This document shows positions 7,826 to 16,322 of a stretch of 64,000 nucleotides of DNA, piece after piece. This stretch comes from Brevibacillus humidisoli (GTDB lineage: Bacteria; Bacillota; Bacilli; Brevibacillales; Brevibacillaceae). The notes beneath the pieces were generated by a model. That model had not been told where the DNA came from. It worked only from the letters and a program-made list of their open reading frames with translations, and did no database searches. The DNA lies in the NCBI RefSeq assembly GCF_020923435.1, contig NZ_CP087263.1, positions 2,809,970-2,873,969 on the forward strand. The letters are read 5' to 3'. The translations under genes were made by a program, and so were the position numbers. Within the stretch, counting starts at the first letter, position 1. Each line of letters starts with the position of its first letter.

Positions 7826-7999
7826 TTACCCTTTTGCATCTGCTTCTACTTTCTGCAGCAATTCGACTTTTTCCCAACTGACAAAGTGGTCTTCCCACAT
7901 CACCTGACAGCGATCCTCACGAATGGTGATGACCAGTCCTACTGCACCATCCCGTGCAAACTTGACATAGTCACCCACGGCAAACATGGCAGCCAACAT
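7826..7999 (-). CDS. Small KOW/SH3-like protein at the end of the fix operon
   Basis: 57 residues from the ATG at 7999, or 53 from the ATG at 7987. The start at 7999 lies only three bases after the fixX stop, so coupling is likely, although the ribosome site (TTAGG) is poor. The sequence VGDYVKFARDGAVGLVITI followed by a second strand pair CQVMWEDHFVSWEKVELL reads as a small beta-barrel of KOW/SH3 type, like short Firmicutes regulatory or RNA-contacting domains. I do not recognise a named family. A terminator follows directly, so it is the last gene of fixABCX. Confidence 0.65.
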   Translation of the reverse strand: MLAAMFAVGDYVKFARDGAVGLVITIREDRCQVMWEDHFVSWEKVELLQKVEADAKG

Positions 8000-8002
8000 A
8001 AC

Positions 8003-8299
8003 CTAAGCCAGCCTAAAGATGATCCCGTGACCACCTTTAGGGTACTCCCACTTGATATTTTGGTGCGGGCATCCGATCCGGCAGCTGCCGCACTCATGAC
8101 ATCCCTCGTAACCGACATGCATGCGGACGTCCTCCCATTTGTAGACTTCCGCCGGACAGAAAATCGTACAGATTTTGTCGGGACACTTGGTGGCACAAAT
8201 ATCGTAATCGAGCACGTGGAGGTGGGAGCGGGTGTCCGCCTTAAACCGGACGAGGTACTGCTTCTCTTCAATCGATTGTCCCTTCGGTTGATCACTCAT
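8003..8299 (-). CDS. fixX: Ferredoxin-like protein FixX
   Basis: 98 residues. Two cysteine clusters are visible: CATKCPDKICTIFCP and CHECGSCRIGCPHQN, the FixX pattern in which the second set binds a [4Fe-4S] centre. It works with the FixC flavoprotein to pass electrons between the flavin centres and quinone. The start chosen is the ATG at 8299, which overlaps the fixC stop (TGATG) and has GGAAGG ten bases upstream; the ATG at 8317 would sit inside fixC without a ribosome site. Third-position partner of fixC in a compact operon. Confidence 0.9.
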   Translation of the reverse strand: MSDQPKGQSIEEKQYLVRFKADTRSHLHVLDYDICATKCPDKICTIFCPAEVYKWEDVRMHVGYEGCHECGSCRIGCPHQNIKWEYPKGGHGIIFRLA

Positions 8300-9594
8300 C
8301 ACTTCATCACCTTCCATGCGTTGTACAAGTCGCGGGCGATCTTGAACTTTTGCCCGGTGGAGCCGAGATCACGCCAGATTTTTTTCTGTTTCTCCCGCTT
8401 TGGCGTGCCGTCCACCGTAAACATCTGGCTGGCTGCACGGTTCATCAGCGGGATGTACTGTTCGAAATAATGCGGATACTTTTCAAAGTGGTGGGTAGCA
8501 TCTTTGTATTTCTGCAGATCATGGCCGACAAAGCTGTTCATCAGCTTGACGCGATAGCTGTCCAACGTTTTCTCCGTAAAATCGTCCGCTTCTCTCGCTG
8601 CCATAATCGCTTCTGCTGCCAACACACCCGACGTCATCGCCATGTTGGAACCTTCGCGGTGAATCGCATTGACCAGCTGTGCGGCATCTCCTGTCACCAA
8701 CACTCCGTCACCCACAATCCGGGGCATCGAGCGGTACCCGCCCTCGGGGATCAGGTGGGCCAGGTATTCTTGCTGTTCGCTCCCCTGGATATAGGGGCGA
8801 ATCATCGGATGCTGTTTGACGTATTCCAGCAGCTCATACGGTTTCAGCTTGTGCTTGATCAGCCCTGACAGCATCGTGCCGACGCCGATGTTGAGACTTT
8901 CCTTATTGGTATAGAGCCAAGCGGTGCCCAGAATCCCTTTGGTCGCGTCACCAAAAATCTCGATCGTACAGCCCTGATTGGCTTCCAGGTTAAAGCGGTC
9001 CTCGATGATCTTTTTGTCCAGTTTTAGTACTTCCATCACGGCCAGAGCCACTTCGTCAGGGCGGAACTCCTTGTGGAAGCCCAACGATTTGGCCAGCAGG
9101 GAATTAACCCCATCGGCGAGGACGACCACGTCGGCATAGACATCGCCATCCGGTCGGTCGGTTCGCACCCCAACTACCTTGCCGCCTTCGACGATACACT
9201 CCAGCACAACCGTCTCATTGATCAGCAGAGCCCCAGCCTCTACCGCTTTATCGGCGAACCATTGGTCAAACTTGGCTCTGAGTACCGTAAAGTTGTTGTA
9301 TGGCTCTCTCCCCCACTCCAGCCCTTTGTAACCGAACGTCAGCGCCGATTCTTGGTCCAGCATCATAAACCGCTGCTCCACAATCGGTCGTTCGACAGGA
9401 GCCTCCTTGTAAAACTCGGGGATCAAATCCTCCATCATCTTGCGGTACAAGACCCCGCCCATCACGTTTTTGGAACCGGGATACTCCCCCCGCTCGATCA
9501 TCAGCACATTGACGCCCGCTTTGGCCAATGTATAGGCACAGGAGGTCCCAGCTGGCCCCGCCCCTACTACAATCACATCAAACTTTTCCGCCAT
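8299..9594 (-). CDS. fixC: Electron-transfer flavoprotein:quinone oxidoreductase FixC
   Basis: 431-residue FAD protein. The N-terminal dinucleotide-binding motif VVGAGPAGTSCAY is at residues 10-22, and the downstream GDAAQLVNAIHREGSNMAM stretch is the typical FAD-contact region of the ETF-QO/FixC family. With FixX it forms the membrane-associated acceptor of electrons from FixAB. The start at 9594 has GGAGAGG six bases upstream; a start five codons earlier is less likely. It overlaps the end of fixB by 17 bases. Confidence 0.93.
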   Translation of the reverse strand: MAEKFDVIVVGAGPAGTSCAYTLAKAGVNVLMIERGEYPGSKNVMGGVLYRKMMEDLIPEFYKEAPVERPIVEQRFMMLDQESALTFGYKGLEWGREPYNNFTVLRAKFDQWFADKAVEAGALLINETVVLECIVEGGKVVGVRTDRPDGDVYADVVVLADGVNSLLAKSLGFHKEFRPDEVALAVMEVLKLDKKIIEDRFNLEANQGCTIEIFGDATKGILGTAWLYTNKESLNIGVGTMLSGLIKHKLKPYELLEYVKQHPMIRPYIQGSEQQEYLAHLIPEGGYRSMPRIVGDGVLVTGDAAQLVNAIHREGSNMAMTSGVLAAEAIMAAREADDFTEKTLDSYRVKLMNSFVGHDLQKYKDATHHFEKYPHYFEQYIPLMNRAASQMFTVDGTPKREKQKKIWRDLGSTGQKFKIARDLYNAWKVMK

Positions 9595-10609
9595 ATTGCA
9601 CCTCTCCAAGTACGGCTTTTGGAAATGCTTCCATCAACATGGGCACAATCTCAAACGCATCGCCGACAATCCCATAGTGGCAGTGCTGAAAGATGGCTGC
9701 ATGGGGATCTTTGTTGATCGCAATGATCAGTCCTGCATTTTGCATGCCGACCAGATGCTGGATCGCTCCGGAGATGCCAATCGCAAAGTAAATCTTGGGA
9801 GTGACGGTCACACCTGTCTGCCCCACCTGATGCGGATGATCGATCCAGCCTGCCTCCACGGCATCGCGGCTGGCGCCAACCGACGCTCCGATCGTCTCCG
9901 CAAACCGGTGAATCAACTGAAAGCCCTCTTTACTGCCCAGTCCTTTTCCACCGGCGACAATCACGTCCGCTTCATCGATCCGGATGGTGTTTTTGGCTTC
10001 GCGAACGATCTTGAGCACCTTGGTGCGCAGATCTTCTTCCCTCATCGTCGCATGTTCTTCCACTATTTCTCCGCTTCGCGACTGGTCGGGGTCCAAAGCC
10101 TTCATCACCTTTGGACGGACCGTTGCCATCTGTGGACGGTGTTTCTTGCAGAGGATCGTGGCCATGATGTTGCCGCCAAACGCCGGACGGCTAGCCTGCA
10201 GCAGACCTGTATCAACATCTACGTCCAGCATGGTGGTATCAGCGGTTAAACCGGTAGCCAAATCGGTGGCCACCGCACTGGCCAAATCTTTGCCGGTCGA
10301 CGTTGCTCCATAGAGGAAAATTTCTGGTTTGTGCTTTTCACAGCAGGCGATTACTGCTTTCATGTACGACTCCGTACGGTAGTCGTGAAAAATAGGGTCA
10401 TCATACACGTAGACGATGTCAGCACCGTACTGGATCGCCGTCTGCGCCAGGGGCCTGACTTGGTCGCCGATCAACAGGCCGGCCAGCGGCACCCCGCGCT
10501 TGTCGGCCAGCGCTCGCCCCGCTCCTAACAGCTCAAGCGAGACGGGTACGATCGATCCTTCCTTGTGCTCGAGAAATACCCAGACACCGCGGTATTCTTC
10601 AAGGTTCAT
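9578..10609 (-). CDS. fixB: Electron transfer flavoprotein alpha subunit FixB
   Basis: 343 residues. The C-terminal FAD-binding domain carries GASRDAVEAGWIDHPHQVGQ and TVTPKIYFAIGISGAIQHL, the classic ETF-alpha signature. The start is the ATG at 10609, which overlaps the fixA stop as TGATG and has GGAGG seven bases upstream; the long frame upstream of it is a shadow of fixA. In a FixABCX complex NADH electrons are split between a low-potential acceptor and quinone. The gene order fixA-fixB-fixC-fixX is complete. Confidence 0.93.
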   Translation of the reverse strand: MNLEEYRGVWVFLEHKEGSIVPVSLELLGAGRALADKRGVPLAGLLIGDQVRPLAQTAIQYGADIVYVYDDPIFHDYRTESYMKAVIACCEKHKPEIFLYGATSTGKDLASAVATDLATGLTADTTMLDVDVDTGLLQASRPAFGGNIMATILCKKHRPQMATVRPKVMKALDPDQSRSGEIVEEHATMREEDLRTKVLKIVREAKNTIRIDEADVIVAGGKGLGSKEGFQLIHRFAETIGASVGASRDAVEAGWIDHPHQVGQTGVTVTPKIYFAIGISGAIQHLVGMQNAGLIIAINKDPHAAIFQHCHYGIVGDAFEIVPMLMEAFPKAVLGEVQYGGKV

Positions 10610-11436
10610 CAGCGCACCTCCTTCACACGGAACAACTCTTTTTTGGCAAGCAGGACTTCCATCAGCCGGTCCACCTGTTCTGCCGGACTGCCCTCCAACA
10701 TCTCTCCCCCTTTCGGTTTTTCCGGCGGCCATACTTTGGCCACGATCGTCGGAGAGCCCTTCAAGCCGAGTTGGGTGCGGTCGACATCATCCAGATCGTC
10801 CACCGACCAGATGATTGGCTGATAACGAGCGGCTTTGAGCATGTTGGGCAGTGGAGCATACGGTACTTCGTTAATCTCTTTTTCCACGGAAAACAGACAC
10901 GGAAGCGATGACTGAACCACCTCGTATCCATCTTCCAGCTTGCGGTGAATCAAGGCGTACCCCTTTTCCTTGTTCACTTCAACCACTTTCTTGACATTGG
11001 TCAGCGGGGGGATGTCCAATCGTCTGGCAATCCCCGGGCCGACTTGTCCGGTATCACCATCGATCGTCATTTTGCCGCAGATGATCAGATCGATCGGCTG
11101 AATCTTTTCTATCTTTTGCAGGGCCTTGGTCAGGGCGTAGCTGGTCGCCAGGGTATCCGCCCCGGCAAACGCGCGGTCACTGATCATGTATCCCTCATCA
11201 GCACCGATCTCCACACACTTGCGTATCGCTTTTACTGCCGGCGGGGGGCCCATCGTCAACACAGACACGCTCCCCCCGTAGCGCTGCTTGAGACGTACCG
11301 CTTCCTCCACCGCATGCGCGTCATAGGGATTTAATATCGCCGGTGCACTGGACCGATCCATGGTGTTGGTTTTGGGATTCATCTTGATCACTTTCGTGTC
11401 CGGCACCTGTTTGATACAGGCCACAATGTGCAACAT
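10609..11436 (-). CDS. fixA: Electron transfer flavoprotein beta subunit FixA
   Basis: 275 residues, ETF-beta family. It starts MLHIVACIKQVPDT and carries VLTMGPPPAVKAIRKCVEIG at about residues 60-79, a Met-Gly-Pro-Pro variant that I associate with the bifurcating group of ETFs rather than the plain beta-oxidation ETFs. That makes NADH-driven flavin-based bifurcation plausible, with the presence of FixC and FixX in the operon as stronger support. ATG at 11436 with AAGGAG ten bases upstream. First gene of the operon; candidate promoter at 11460-11487. Confidence 0.93.
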   Translation of the reverse strand: MLHIVACIKQVPDTKVIKMNPKTNTMDRSSAPAILNPYDAHAVEEAVRLKQRYGGSVSVLTMGPPPAVKAIRKCVEIGADEGYMISDRAFAGADTLATSYALTKALQKIEKIQPIDLIICGKMTIDGDTGQVGPGIARRLDIPPLTNVKKVVEVNKEKGYALIHRKLEDGYEVVQSSLPCLFSVEKEINEVPYAPLPNMLKAARYQPIIWSVDDLDDVDRTQLGLKGSPTIVAKVWPPEKPKGGEMLEGSPAEQVDRLMEVLLAKKELFRVKEVR

Positions 11437-11459
11437 TTCACGATCACTCCTTCACAGCA

Positions 11460-11487
11460 ATGATAAGACGCGGTTTTCTTGAGGCAA
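11460..11487 (-). promoter_or_regulatory. Candidate SigA promoter of fixABCX
   Basis: Minus-strand TTGCCT (11487-11482), 16-base spacer, TATCAT (11465-11460), about 25 bases before the fixA start. The match is moderate. Confidence 0.4.
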
Positions 11488-11929
11488 AACCTTGTCTCAT
11501 AACATGCCATTCATTACTTTCACTCTATTGCCTCTGCACTCTCCCTATGACGATTATTGTTGGATGCTGCAGCGATTCCTCTGGAGAGACTGGAATGATT
11601 TCTGTGATACACTATGTAAAGGGAATTGCGAATGTTCTAACATCGTGAGGGGCGTCTCCCCTTGTTTGTGAGAGATGGCAAGATGATGGTGTGTGGTCGC
11701 ACCGCGCTAACGCACGTTGGGAGTCTTGTTGGATAAGTGGTGGAGAGCAAACTGCCGGAAGGACACAGAAGCACTGGGAATGAGTTGTTCAGCTTACTAT
11801 GGCATCGGTTACAGTTTAACTTGTGGAAGTTAGTCGACAGGGACATATTCCTTCTGGATAAATCGGATGGGCAGACTGTCCATTTTTGTAATATACTATA
11901 AAGAAAAAAGTTTTTTTGTTCAAGTGCAA
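11488..11929. other. Gene-free stretch
   Basis: No open frame with a ribosome site or family resemblance is seen on either strand. It holds a short hairpin near 11647-11661 (AGGGG / CCCCT) and an AT-rich tail from about 11875. Confidence 0.5.
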
Positions 11930-11960
11930 ATTTATAAAATAGTCTAACTATTTTATAAAT
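11930..11960. repeat. Perfect AT-rich palindrome next to foldback copy 1
   Basis: ATTTATAAAATAGT (11930-11943) and its exact complement (11947-11960) flank CTA. The right arm abuts the conserved flank of the foldback element. The other copy has a different perfect palindrome in the same place. Confidence 0.75.
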
Positions 11961-12190
11961 CTGTAGACAAATCCTCAGTACAGGCGGAGAGTAGCTCTTT
12001 TCCGGAAGGAGCAACTTTTGCCAACCAACCGAGCGGAACCGGTACGCAAGCGGCGGCTTTCGGGCGCAACCCTGAGATACCTCGTAGCGATGACCACTTT
12101 TGCGACCGCCCGCTTCGGACTGGCGCAGCGGACAGTCCCGCATCCTCGCAGGTTGGCAACGGCGCGACTGGAGGAAAAGAGCTACTCTCC
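11960..12190 (-). repeat. Foldback (MITE-like) element, copy 1
   Basis: The core 11986-12190 (205 bases) begins and ends with an exact 18-bp inverted repeat, GGAGAGTAGCTCTTTTCC and its complement (11986-12003, 12173-12190). On the minus strand it matches the core at 22688-22891 almost base for base; about the first 136 bases are identical and most differences lie in one ~22-base patch. A further 26 bases (11960-11985) are also shared. Internal arms such as GTTGCCAACC and GGTTGG extend the fold into a long imperfect hairpin. No open frame of recognisable kind. It is either a small non-autonomous mobile element or a dispersed structured RNA. Confidence 0.85.
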
Positions 12191-12267
12191 GTTGCACTGT
12201 GATTTACCAGTTCACGATGTCTCAGCCTGCCGCAAATCACGTGTAAAAAATGAGAGGGAGGTATCCC

Positions 12268-13059
12268 ATGAAACCCCAACAACTTGATGAATCGTTGATG
12301 AAACACATCCGGCCAGATATGTTCCCGGTAGGCATCAAAATCGTCAAGGAGAAAAGCGCTCTGCCGACAAAGGCGAAACGTCCAAAGCGCGACTTCGGTT
12401 ACGAGATCACGATCTGTCAGGCTGTGGGCTTTTCTCGCCGCTACGGATGGTCGATCGCGATGAACGGTGAAGATCTCTCCTGTCCGATCGCCCAAGTGGC
12501 CTTTGGCTACCAGCCTGCCCTCCCCTACTACAGCGAGGGGCATCTGGCCTGCGGCATGTACACGGAAACACTTGACGCTGCCAGACGGACAGAACAAGAT
12601 GTACCCAAGTTAGCTGCAGAAGATAGTGGATATTATGTCTCCTTTCCGCTCAATCGGGCACCATTTGAGCCAGACGTCGTCGTCATCTACGGCAACGCAG
12701 CACAGGTGATGCGGCTGGTAGCCGGTATGCTCTACAGGCGAGGCGGCTCTATTACGTCCAGCTTCTCCTCCCGCGCCGACTGCGCCGACATCGCGATTAA
12801 GACCCTGCAAACCGGAGAGCCACAAGTGATTCTCCCCTGCTATGGCGATCGCCTGTTTGCCCAGACGCAGGACACCGAGATGGCGTTTAGCTTCCGGTTT
12901 GCCGATGCGGAGGAGTTAATCGTTGGCCTGGAAGGCACTCACAAAGGGGGCATCCGCTATCCAATCCCCGCTTTTCTCCGTTATCAGGCAGAGTTTCCTG
13001 AGAGCTATCAACGCTTAAACCAACAGTTTGCTGAAAACATGCCGGCAGCAGACGAGTAA
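12268..13059 (+). CDS. DUF169 family protein
   Basis: 263 residues. Recognised by the family pattern PVGIKIV near the N-terminus, ITICQAVGFSRRYGW, a central CGMYT motif and the C-terminal YPIPAFLRYQAEFP. Members are soluble and often cysteine-containing; their function is not established. The ATG at 12268 is chosen because GGGAGG sits six bases upstream; an ATG six codons earlier lacks a site. It stands alone between foldback copy 1 and the CapA-like gene. Confidence 0.8.
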   Translation: MKPQQLDESLMKHIRPDMFPVGIKIVKEKSALPTKAKRPKRDFGYEITICQAVGFSRRYGWSIAMNGEDLSCPIAQVAFGYQPALPYYSEGHLACGMYTETLDAARRTEQDVPKLAAEDSGYYVSFPLNRAPFEPDVVVIYGNAAQVMRLVAGMLYRRGGSITSSFSSRADCADIAIKTLQTGEPQVILPCYGDRLFAQTQDTEMAFSFRFADAEELIVGLEGTHKGGIRYPIPAFLRYQAEFPESYQRLNQQFAENMPAADE

Positions 13060-13267
13060 TCGAGTCATCCCATCCTTTGCTGACAGAGGACCGAGATTCA
13101 ATCAAATATGGAGAGATGCATGAGAAGGGAAACATGCGTCAGGATGGGTCTTATTGATGTTTTCTCTACTCCCTGCTTCTGTTATGCTGGACGTAAATGA
13201 CTTTCTTCCCCGGTACTAAAGGGATCGTCGATCTCCAGTCCGCGTAGGAAGAACCAGAGGGAGAAAC

Positions 13268-14446
13268 ATGTATCAATCCAGAACCAACCGGATCAAAACG
13301 GAACGTCGGCAAGCCAGACGCCGCCGCTTCACCATGTTGACGGTATTCCTGACAATGCTCATCATCACAGGTGTCATTTACTTGTTTTTGAGCGCTGACA
13401 TCGTAACCAACACCACGGGCAGCCCCCCTCCAACCGGCGGGAAGAGCGCGCAAGAGCAAGAGCCTCGCAGGAGCGCCCCTGTTGACGAGACCGTTGTGCT
13501 CACGTTTGTGGGCGACGTGATGATGGCCGGACGTGTAGAAACGCTGCTTCATGAGAAAGGGTACAGCTATCCGTATACCTATGTAAGCGATATGTTTCAG
13601 CAAGATGATTACACGATCGCCAATCTGGAAACGCCTGTAACCAGACAAGGCACACCTGCAGCCGATAAAGCGTACGTGTACAAATCATCACCGGACGCGG
13701 TTCCGCCGTTAAAAGAAGCTGGAGTGGATCTGGTCAACCTGGCCAATAACCATTCCCTGGATCAGGGAGAAAGCGGCTTGTTGGATACCTTCCAGGTACT
13801 GCGTGAAAATGGGATTGAGTACGTTGGTGCAGGAGTGGACGAGCGCCGCGCCTACGCCCCTGTTTATGTTGAACGAAACGGTATCAACATGGCGTTCCTG
13901 GGGTTTAGTCGGGTGGTTCCACATGTTAGCTGGTACGCCGGAAAGGAAAAACCAGGGGTGGCTGCCAGCTATGATCCAAAAAAAGCGGTAGCGGCGATCC
14001 GGCTCGCAGAGGAAAACGCAGACCTTGTCGTGGTGATTGCCCACTGGGGAGAAGAGAAGGTAGATTACCCCGTCGACCATCAGAAAACATTGGCCCATGC
14101 CTATATTGAAGCAGGAGCTGATCTGGTGATTGGCGGTCACCCCCATGTGCTGCAAGGATTTGAACGGTATCAAAACGGCTGGATCGCTTACAGCCTGGGT
14201 AACTTTATCTTCACCCGCTCCACCCAACCCAAAACATGGGAAACGATGATTCTTCAGGCGGAATGCACCAAGGAAGCCGCCTGTGAACTAACCATGCTGC
14301 CGTACTACACAGAACTTGGCCGAGCCGTTCCGCTACTGGAGCAAGATGGTGCGAAACTACGCGGCCGAGTGGAGTCGATCTCCGTCAATGTACGAATCGA
14401 CGAAAATGGCAGAATCCAGACAGCCCCTGCAAAGCAGACAGAATGA
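13268..14446 (+). CDS. CapA/PgsA-type metallophosphatase-fold protein
   Basis: 392 residues. A membrane anchor at about residues 22-43 (FTMLTVFLTMLIITGVIYLF) is followed by the CapA domain with the metal-binding motifs VGDVMMAGR, NLETP, LANNHSLD, AHWGEE and GGHPHVLQG. The catalytic part is outside the membrane. Relatives include the poly-gamma-glutamate synthesis protein CapA/PgsA, but no pgsB or pgsC is nearby, so that role cannot be claimed. ATG at 13268 with GAGGGAG upstream. A terminator overlaps its 3' end. Confidence 0.85.
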   Translation: MYQSRTNRIKTERRQARRRRFTMLTVFLTMLIITGVIYLFLSADIVTNTTGSPPPTGGKSAQEQEPRRSAPVDETVVLTFVGDVMMAGRVETLLHEKGYSYPYTYVSDMFQQDDYTIANLETPVTRQGTPAADKAYVYKSSPDAVPPLKEAGVDLVNLANNHSLDQGESGLLDTFQVLRENGIEYVGAGVDERRAYAPVYVERNGINMAFLGFSRVVPHVSWYAGKEKPGVAASYDPKKAVAAIRLAEENADLVVVIAHWGEEKVDYPVDHQKTLAHAYIEAGADLVIGGHPHVLQGFERYQNGWIAYSLGNFIFTRSTQPKTWETMILQAECTKEAACELTMLPYYTELGRAVPLLEQDGAKLRGRVESISVNVRIDENGRIQTAPAKQTE

Positions 14447-14476
14447 TGTATGCGGCTCTTCACAGGGGCTGCTTTT
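14421..14476 (+). terminator. Terminator of the CapA-like gene
   Basis: CAGCCCCTG (14421-14429) pairs with CAGGGGCTG (14463-14471), followed by CTTTTTTG. The left arm lies inside the coding end. Confidence 0.7.
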
Positions 14477-14563
14477 TTGTTTTCTAGAAACCTCTCCTTC
14501 GCAAGAAACCCCCGCACTTTTCATTCGTATGAACAGACACAAACAGAAAAGGAGGGCTGCTAT

Positions 14564-14704
14564 ATGCATGAATTGCTGCTCACACTGGCCGTTGTACTGA
14601 TCACACTGCTAGTCTGTTACTTTCTTACCAAATGGGAAAGGGTCGTTTTTCCCGGCAATCAGCAGAATGGCCAAGGACGAAAGAAAGAGCGGGATCAAAA
14701 GTAA
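14564..14704 (+). CDS. Small single-span membrane protein
   Basis: 46 residues: one hydrophobic helix (LLLTLAVVLITLLVCYFLT, about residues 3-21) and a basic, hydrophilic tail ending KKERDQK. AGGAGG lies eight bases before the ATG. The layout suggests N-out or N-terminal signal anchor topology with a cytosolic tail. No family recognised. Confidence 0.65.
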   Translation: MHELLLTLAVVLITLLVCYFLTKWERVVFPGNQQNGQGRKKERDQK

Positions 14705-14711
14705 CAAAACA

Positions 14712-14732
14712 GCTGCGCCTCGAGGGCACAGC
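14712..14732 (-). terminator. Terminator of the nucleotide-sugar dehydrogenase gene
   Basis: Minus-strand GCTGTGCC / GGCGCAGC stem with one mismatch and a CTCGA loop, followed by TGTTTTGTTACTTTT. Confidence 0.6.
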
Positions 14733-14761
14733 CGCTTCATAAGATTGGTTCGTCTTCTTCA

Positions 14762-16063
14762 CTATACCCGCACGACCCGTATCTCTTTGTCCAACTCCCG
14801 TGGAATGCGGTTTTTGGTGTCGAACAAAATGGGCTCAGATGCCATTTCCCGGGCAAGGATCTTCCAGTCGATCTCGACGAACGCCTGCTGGACAGCAGTC
14901 AGCATGAGTGCATCGGCACCACGTACCGCCTCTTCCAGCGTGTCCCGTTTATGCTCATACCGACTAGGAACGGCTGGGTCGTAGGAAACAACTTCCGCTC
15001 CGGCCGCCTGCAGCAGGCTGATCAAATCGTGGACAGGGCTTACTCGGTCGTCGTTGGAGAAGTCTTTCATCGCAAGACCTAATATGGCAATTCGACCGCC
15101 TGCCAGGTTTTTGTTCACCGCGCGCAGTTCTCTTTCCAGCATCTCGACCAAAACCTTTGGCACACTGTCATTGATCTGACGAGCATTTTGCAGCAGCGTG
15201 ATCGGAACGCCCAGTTCCTTTGCTTTTGGCAGCAGGTAGTAGAGCGCGTTGGGCAGACAGTAGCCGCCCACTCCTGGTCCCGGCGTGAGCAGTTGGACCC
15301 GTTTGTGGGTGTTGGCCACTTTGATCAGTTCAAACGTGTCGATCTGATACGCCTCTGCGAAACGGGCAAACTCTTGCACCATCGCAATGTTGACGTCGCG
15401 TTGGATATTTTCGATCACTTTTGCGGTCTCCACGACGCGGATGTCGGATATGGTCACATCCGCCTCGCTGATAAAGGCGAGCAGTTCCTTCCCTTTGTCC
15501 GCGCTCTCCTGGTTGACACCGCCAAGCACAAGCGGCATGTGTATAAACTCTTCAAATGCGCGCCCTTCGGCAATTCGTTCTGAACAGTAGGTCAAATAGA
15601 AATCTTTTCCTGCAACAAGCCCACTCACTTGTTCCAATATCGGCAGAACCACTTCTTCTGTCGTACCCGGTACCACTGTACTGCGAAGCATCACGGTATC
15701 TCCCTGCTTTATGACACTGCCCAGCGTATGGGCACAGCTCTTCAGCGGTCCGAGGTCTGGATCGCCGTTATGTACGGGCAGTCCAACGGTTACGATATAA
15801 TGATCCACAGAGGCTGCCGCTTCCTCATAGGAACTGGTCGCGTAAAACCGACCGGCGGCCAGCTGTTCGCGCAAAATCTCCGGCAGCGTCTTCCCCTCGT
15901 ACGCCTCCAAATGATGGGAACGCCCCGCGTTTATTTCCTCGACCACGCTCGGCAACGCATCAACGCCGATTACGGTCGCTCCTTTCATCGCATAGGTGAG
16001 TGCGAGCGGCAATCCGACAAAACCAAGTCCGACAACCGCTACGCGGACGGGATCCGTTGTCAT
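14762..16063 (-). CDS. UDP-glucose/UDP-ManNAc dehydrogenase family protein
   Basis: 433 residues. N-terminal NAD-binding GLGFVGLPLAL at about residues 12-22 (from the chosen start), the RSTVVPGTT loop, and the catalytic cysteine in GPGVGGYCLPNALYYL. It oxidises a nucleotide-activated hexose to the uronic acid for surface polysaccharide. The motif CSERIAEGRAFEEF replaces the more usual CPER, and overall it resembles the WecC-like branch; the exact sugar is not determinable. ATG at 16063 with AGGAG seven bases upstream (a GTG one codon earlier is possible). No polysaccharide synthesis genes adjoin it, though two glycosyltransferases lie 7-9 kb away. Confidence 0.85.
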   Translation of the reverse strand: MTTDPVRVAVVGLGFVGLPLALTYAMKGATVIGVDALPSVVEEINAGRSHHLEAYEGKTLPEILREQLAAGRFYATSSYEEAAASVDHYIVTVGLPVHNGDPDLGPLKSCAHTLGSVIKQGDTVMLRSTVVPGTTEEVVLPILEQVSGLVAGKDFYLTYCSERIAEGRAFEEFIHMPLVLGGVNQESADKGKELLAFISEADVTISDIRVVETAKVIENIQRDVNIAMVQEFARFAEAYQIDTFELIKVANTHKRVQLLTPGPGVGGYCLPNALYYLLPKAKELGVPITLLQNARQINDSVPKVLVEMLERELRAVNKNLAGGRIAILGLAMKDFSNDDRVSPVHDLISLLQAAGAEVVSYDPAVPSRYEHKRDTLEEAVRGADALMLTAVQQAFVEIDWKILAREMASEPILFDTKNRIPRELDKEIRVVRV

Positions 16064-16174
16064 CACAAATCTCCTCTTTTCCCCTGTCTTTTCGGCAACT
16101 CGCTGTCATCTGCAGAGCGATGCTGCAGTCTGGACTCCTCGTGGATAGACTTATCCAGTCAGTGAGGAGGGAAT

Positions 16175-16261
16175 CTACGGCAGGTAATAGGTTACGTAAA
16201 TCACGCCTGCGATCAAAAATAACAGACAGACAACGAGCAGCACCTTGTACAGTGTCTCCAA
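16175..16261 (-). CDS. 28-residue hydrophobic membrane peptide
   Basis: Reads LETLYKVLLVVCLLFLIAGV plus IYVTYYLP, a single helix with a charged N-terminus. Start TTG at 16261 with AAGGAGG seven bases upstream, a strong site for so short a frame. A TATAAT box with extended -10 lies about 62 bases upstream (16328-16323). It precedes the nucleotide-sugar dehydrogenase gene by 111 bases and may share its transcript. No family recognised. Confidence 0.55.
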   Translation of the reverse strand: METLYKVLLVVCLLFLIAGVIYVTYYLP

Positions 16262-16322
16262 GGTGAATCCTCCTTCAGTGCAAAACGCGCTTCCCCATAC
16301 TACGCTTTGCAACCAGACGTTA

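Noticed and set aside
7699-7839. Extended N-terminus of the sigma factor from the ATG at 7839
   Set aside because: It would cross a terminator hairpin and adds 47 residues absent from ECF proteins.
10610-10732. Extended fixB N-terminus
   Set aside because: It is the antiphase shadow of fixA; the ATG at 10609 has a proper ribosome site and stop-start overlap.
11637-12597. Long overlapping minus-strand open frames across 11.6-12.6 kb
   Set aside because: They run through the foldback repeat and antisense to the DUF169 gene, lack ribosome sites and show no family resemblance.
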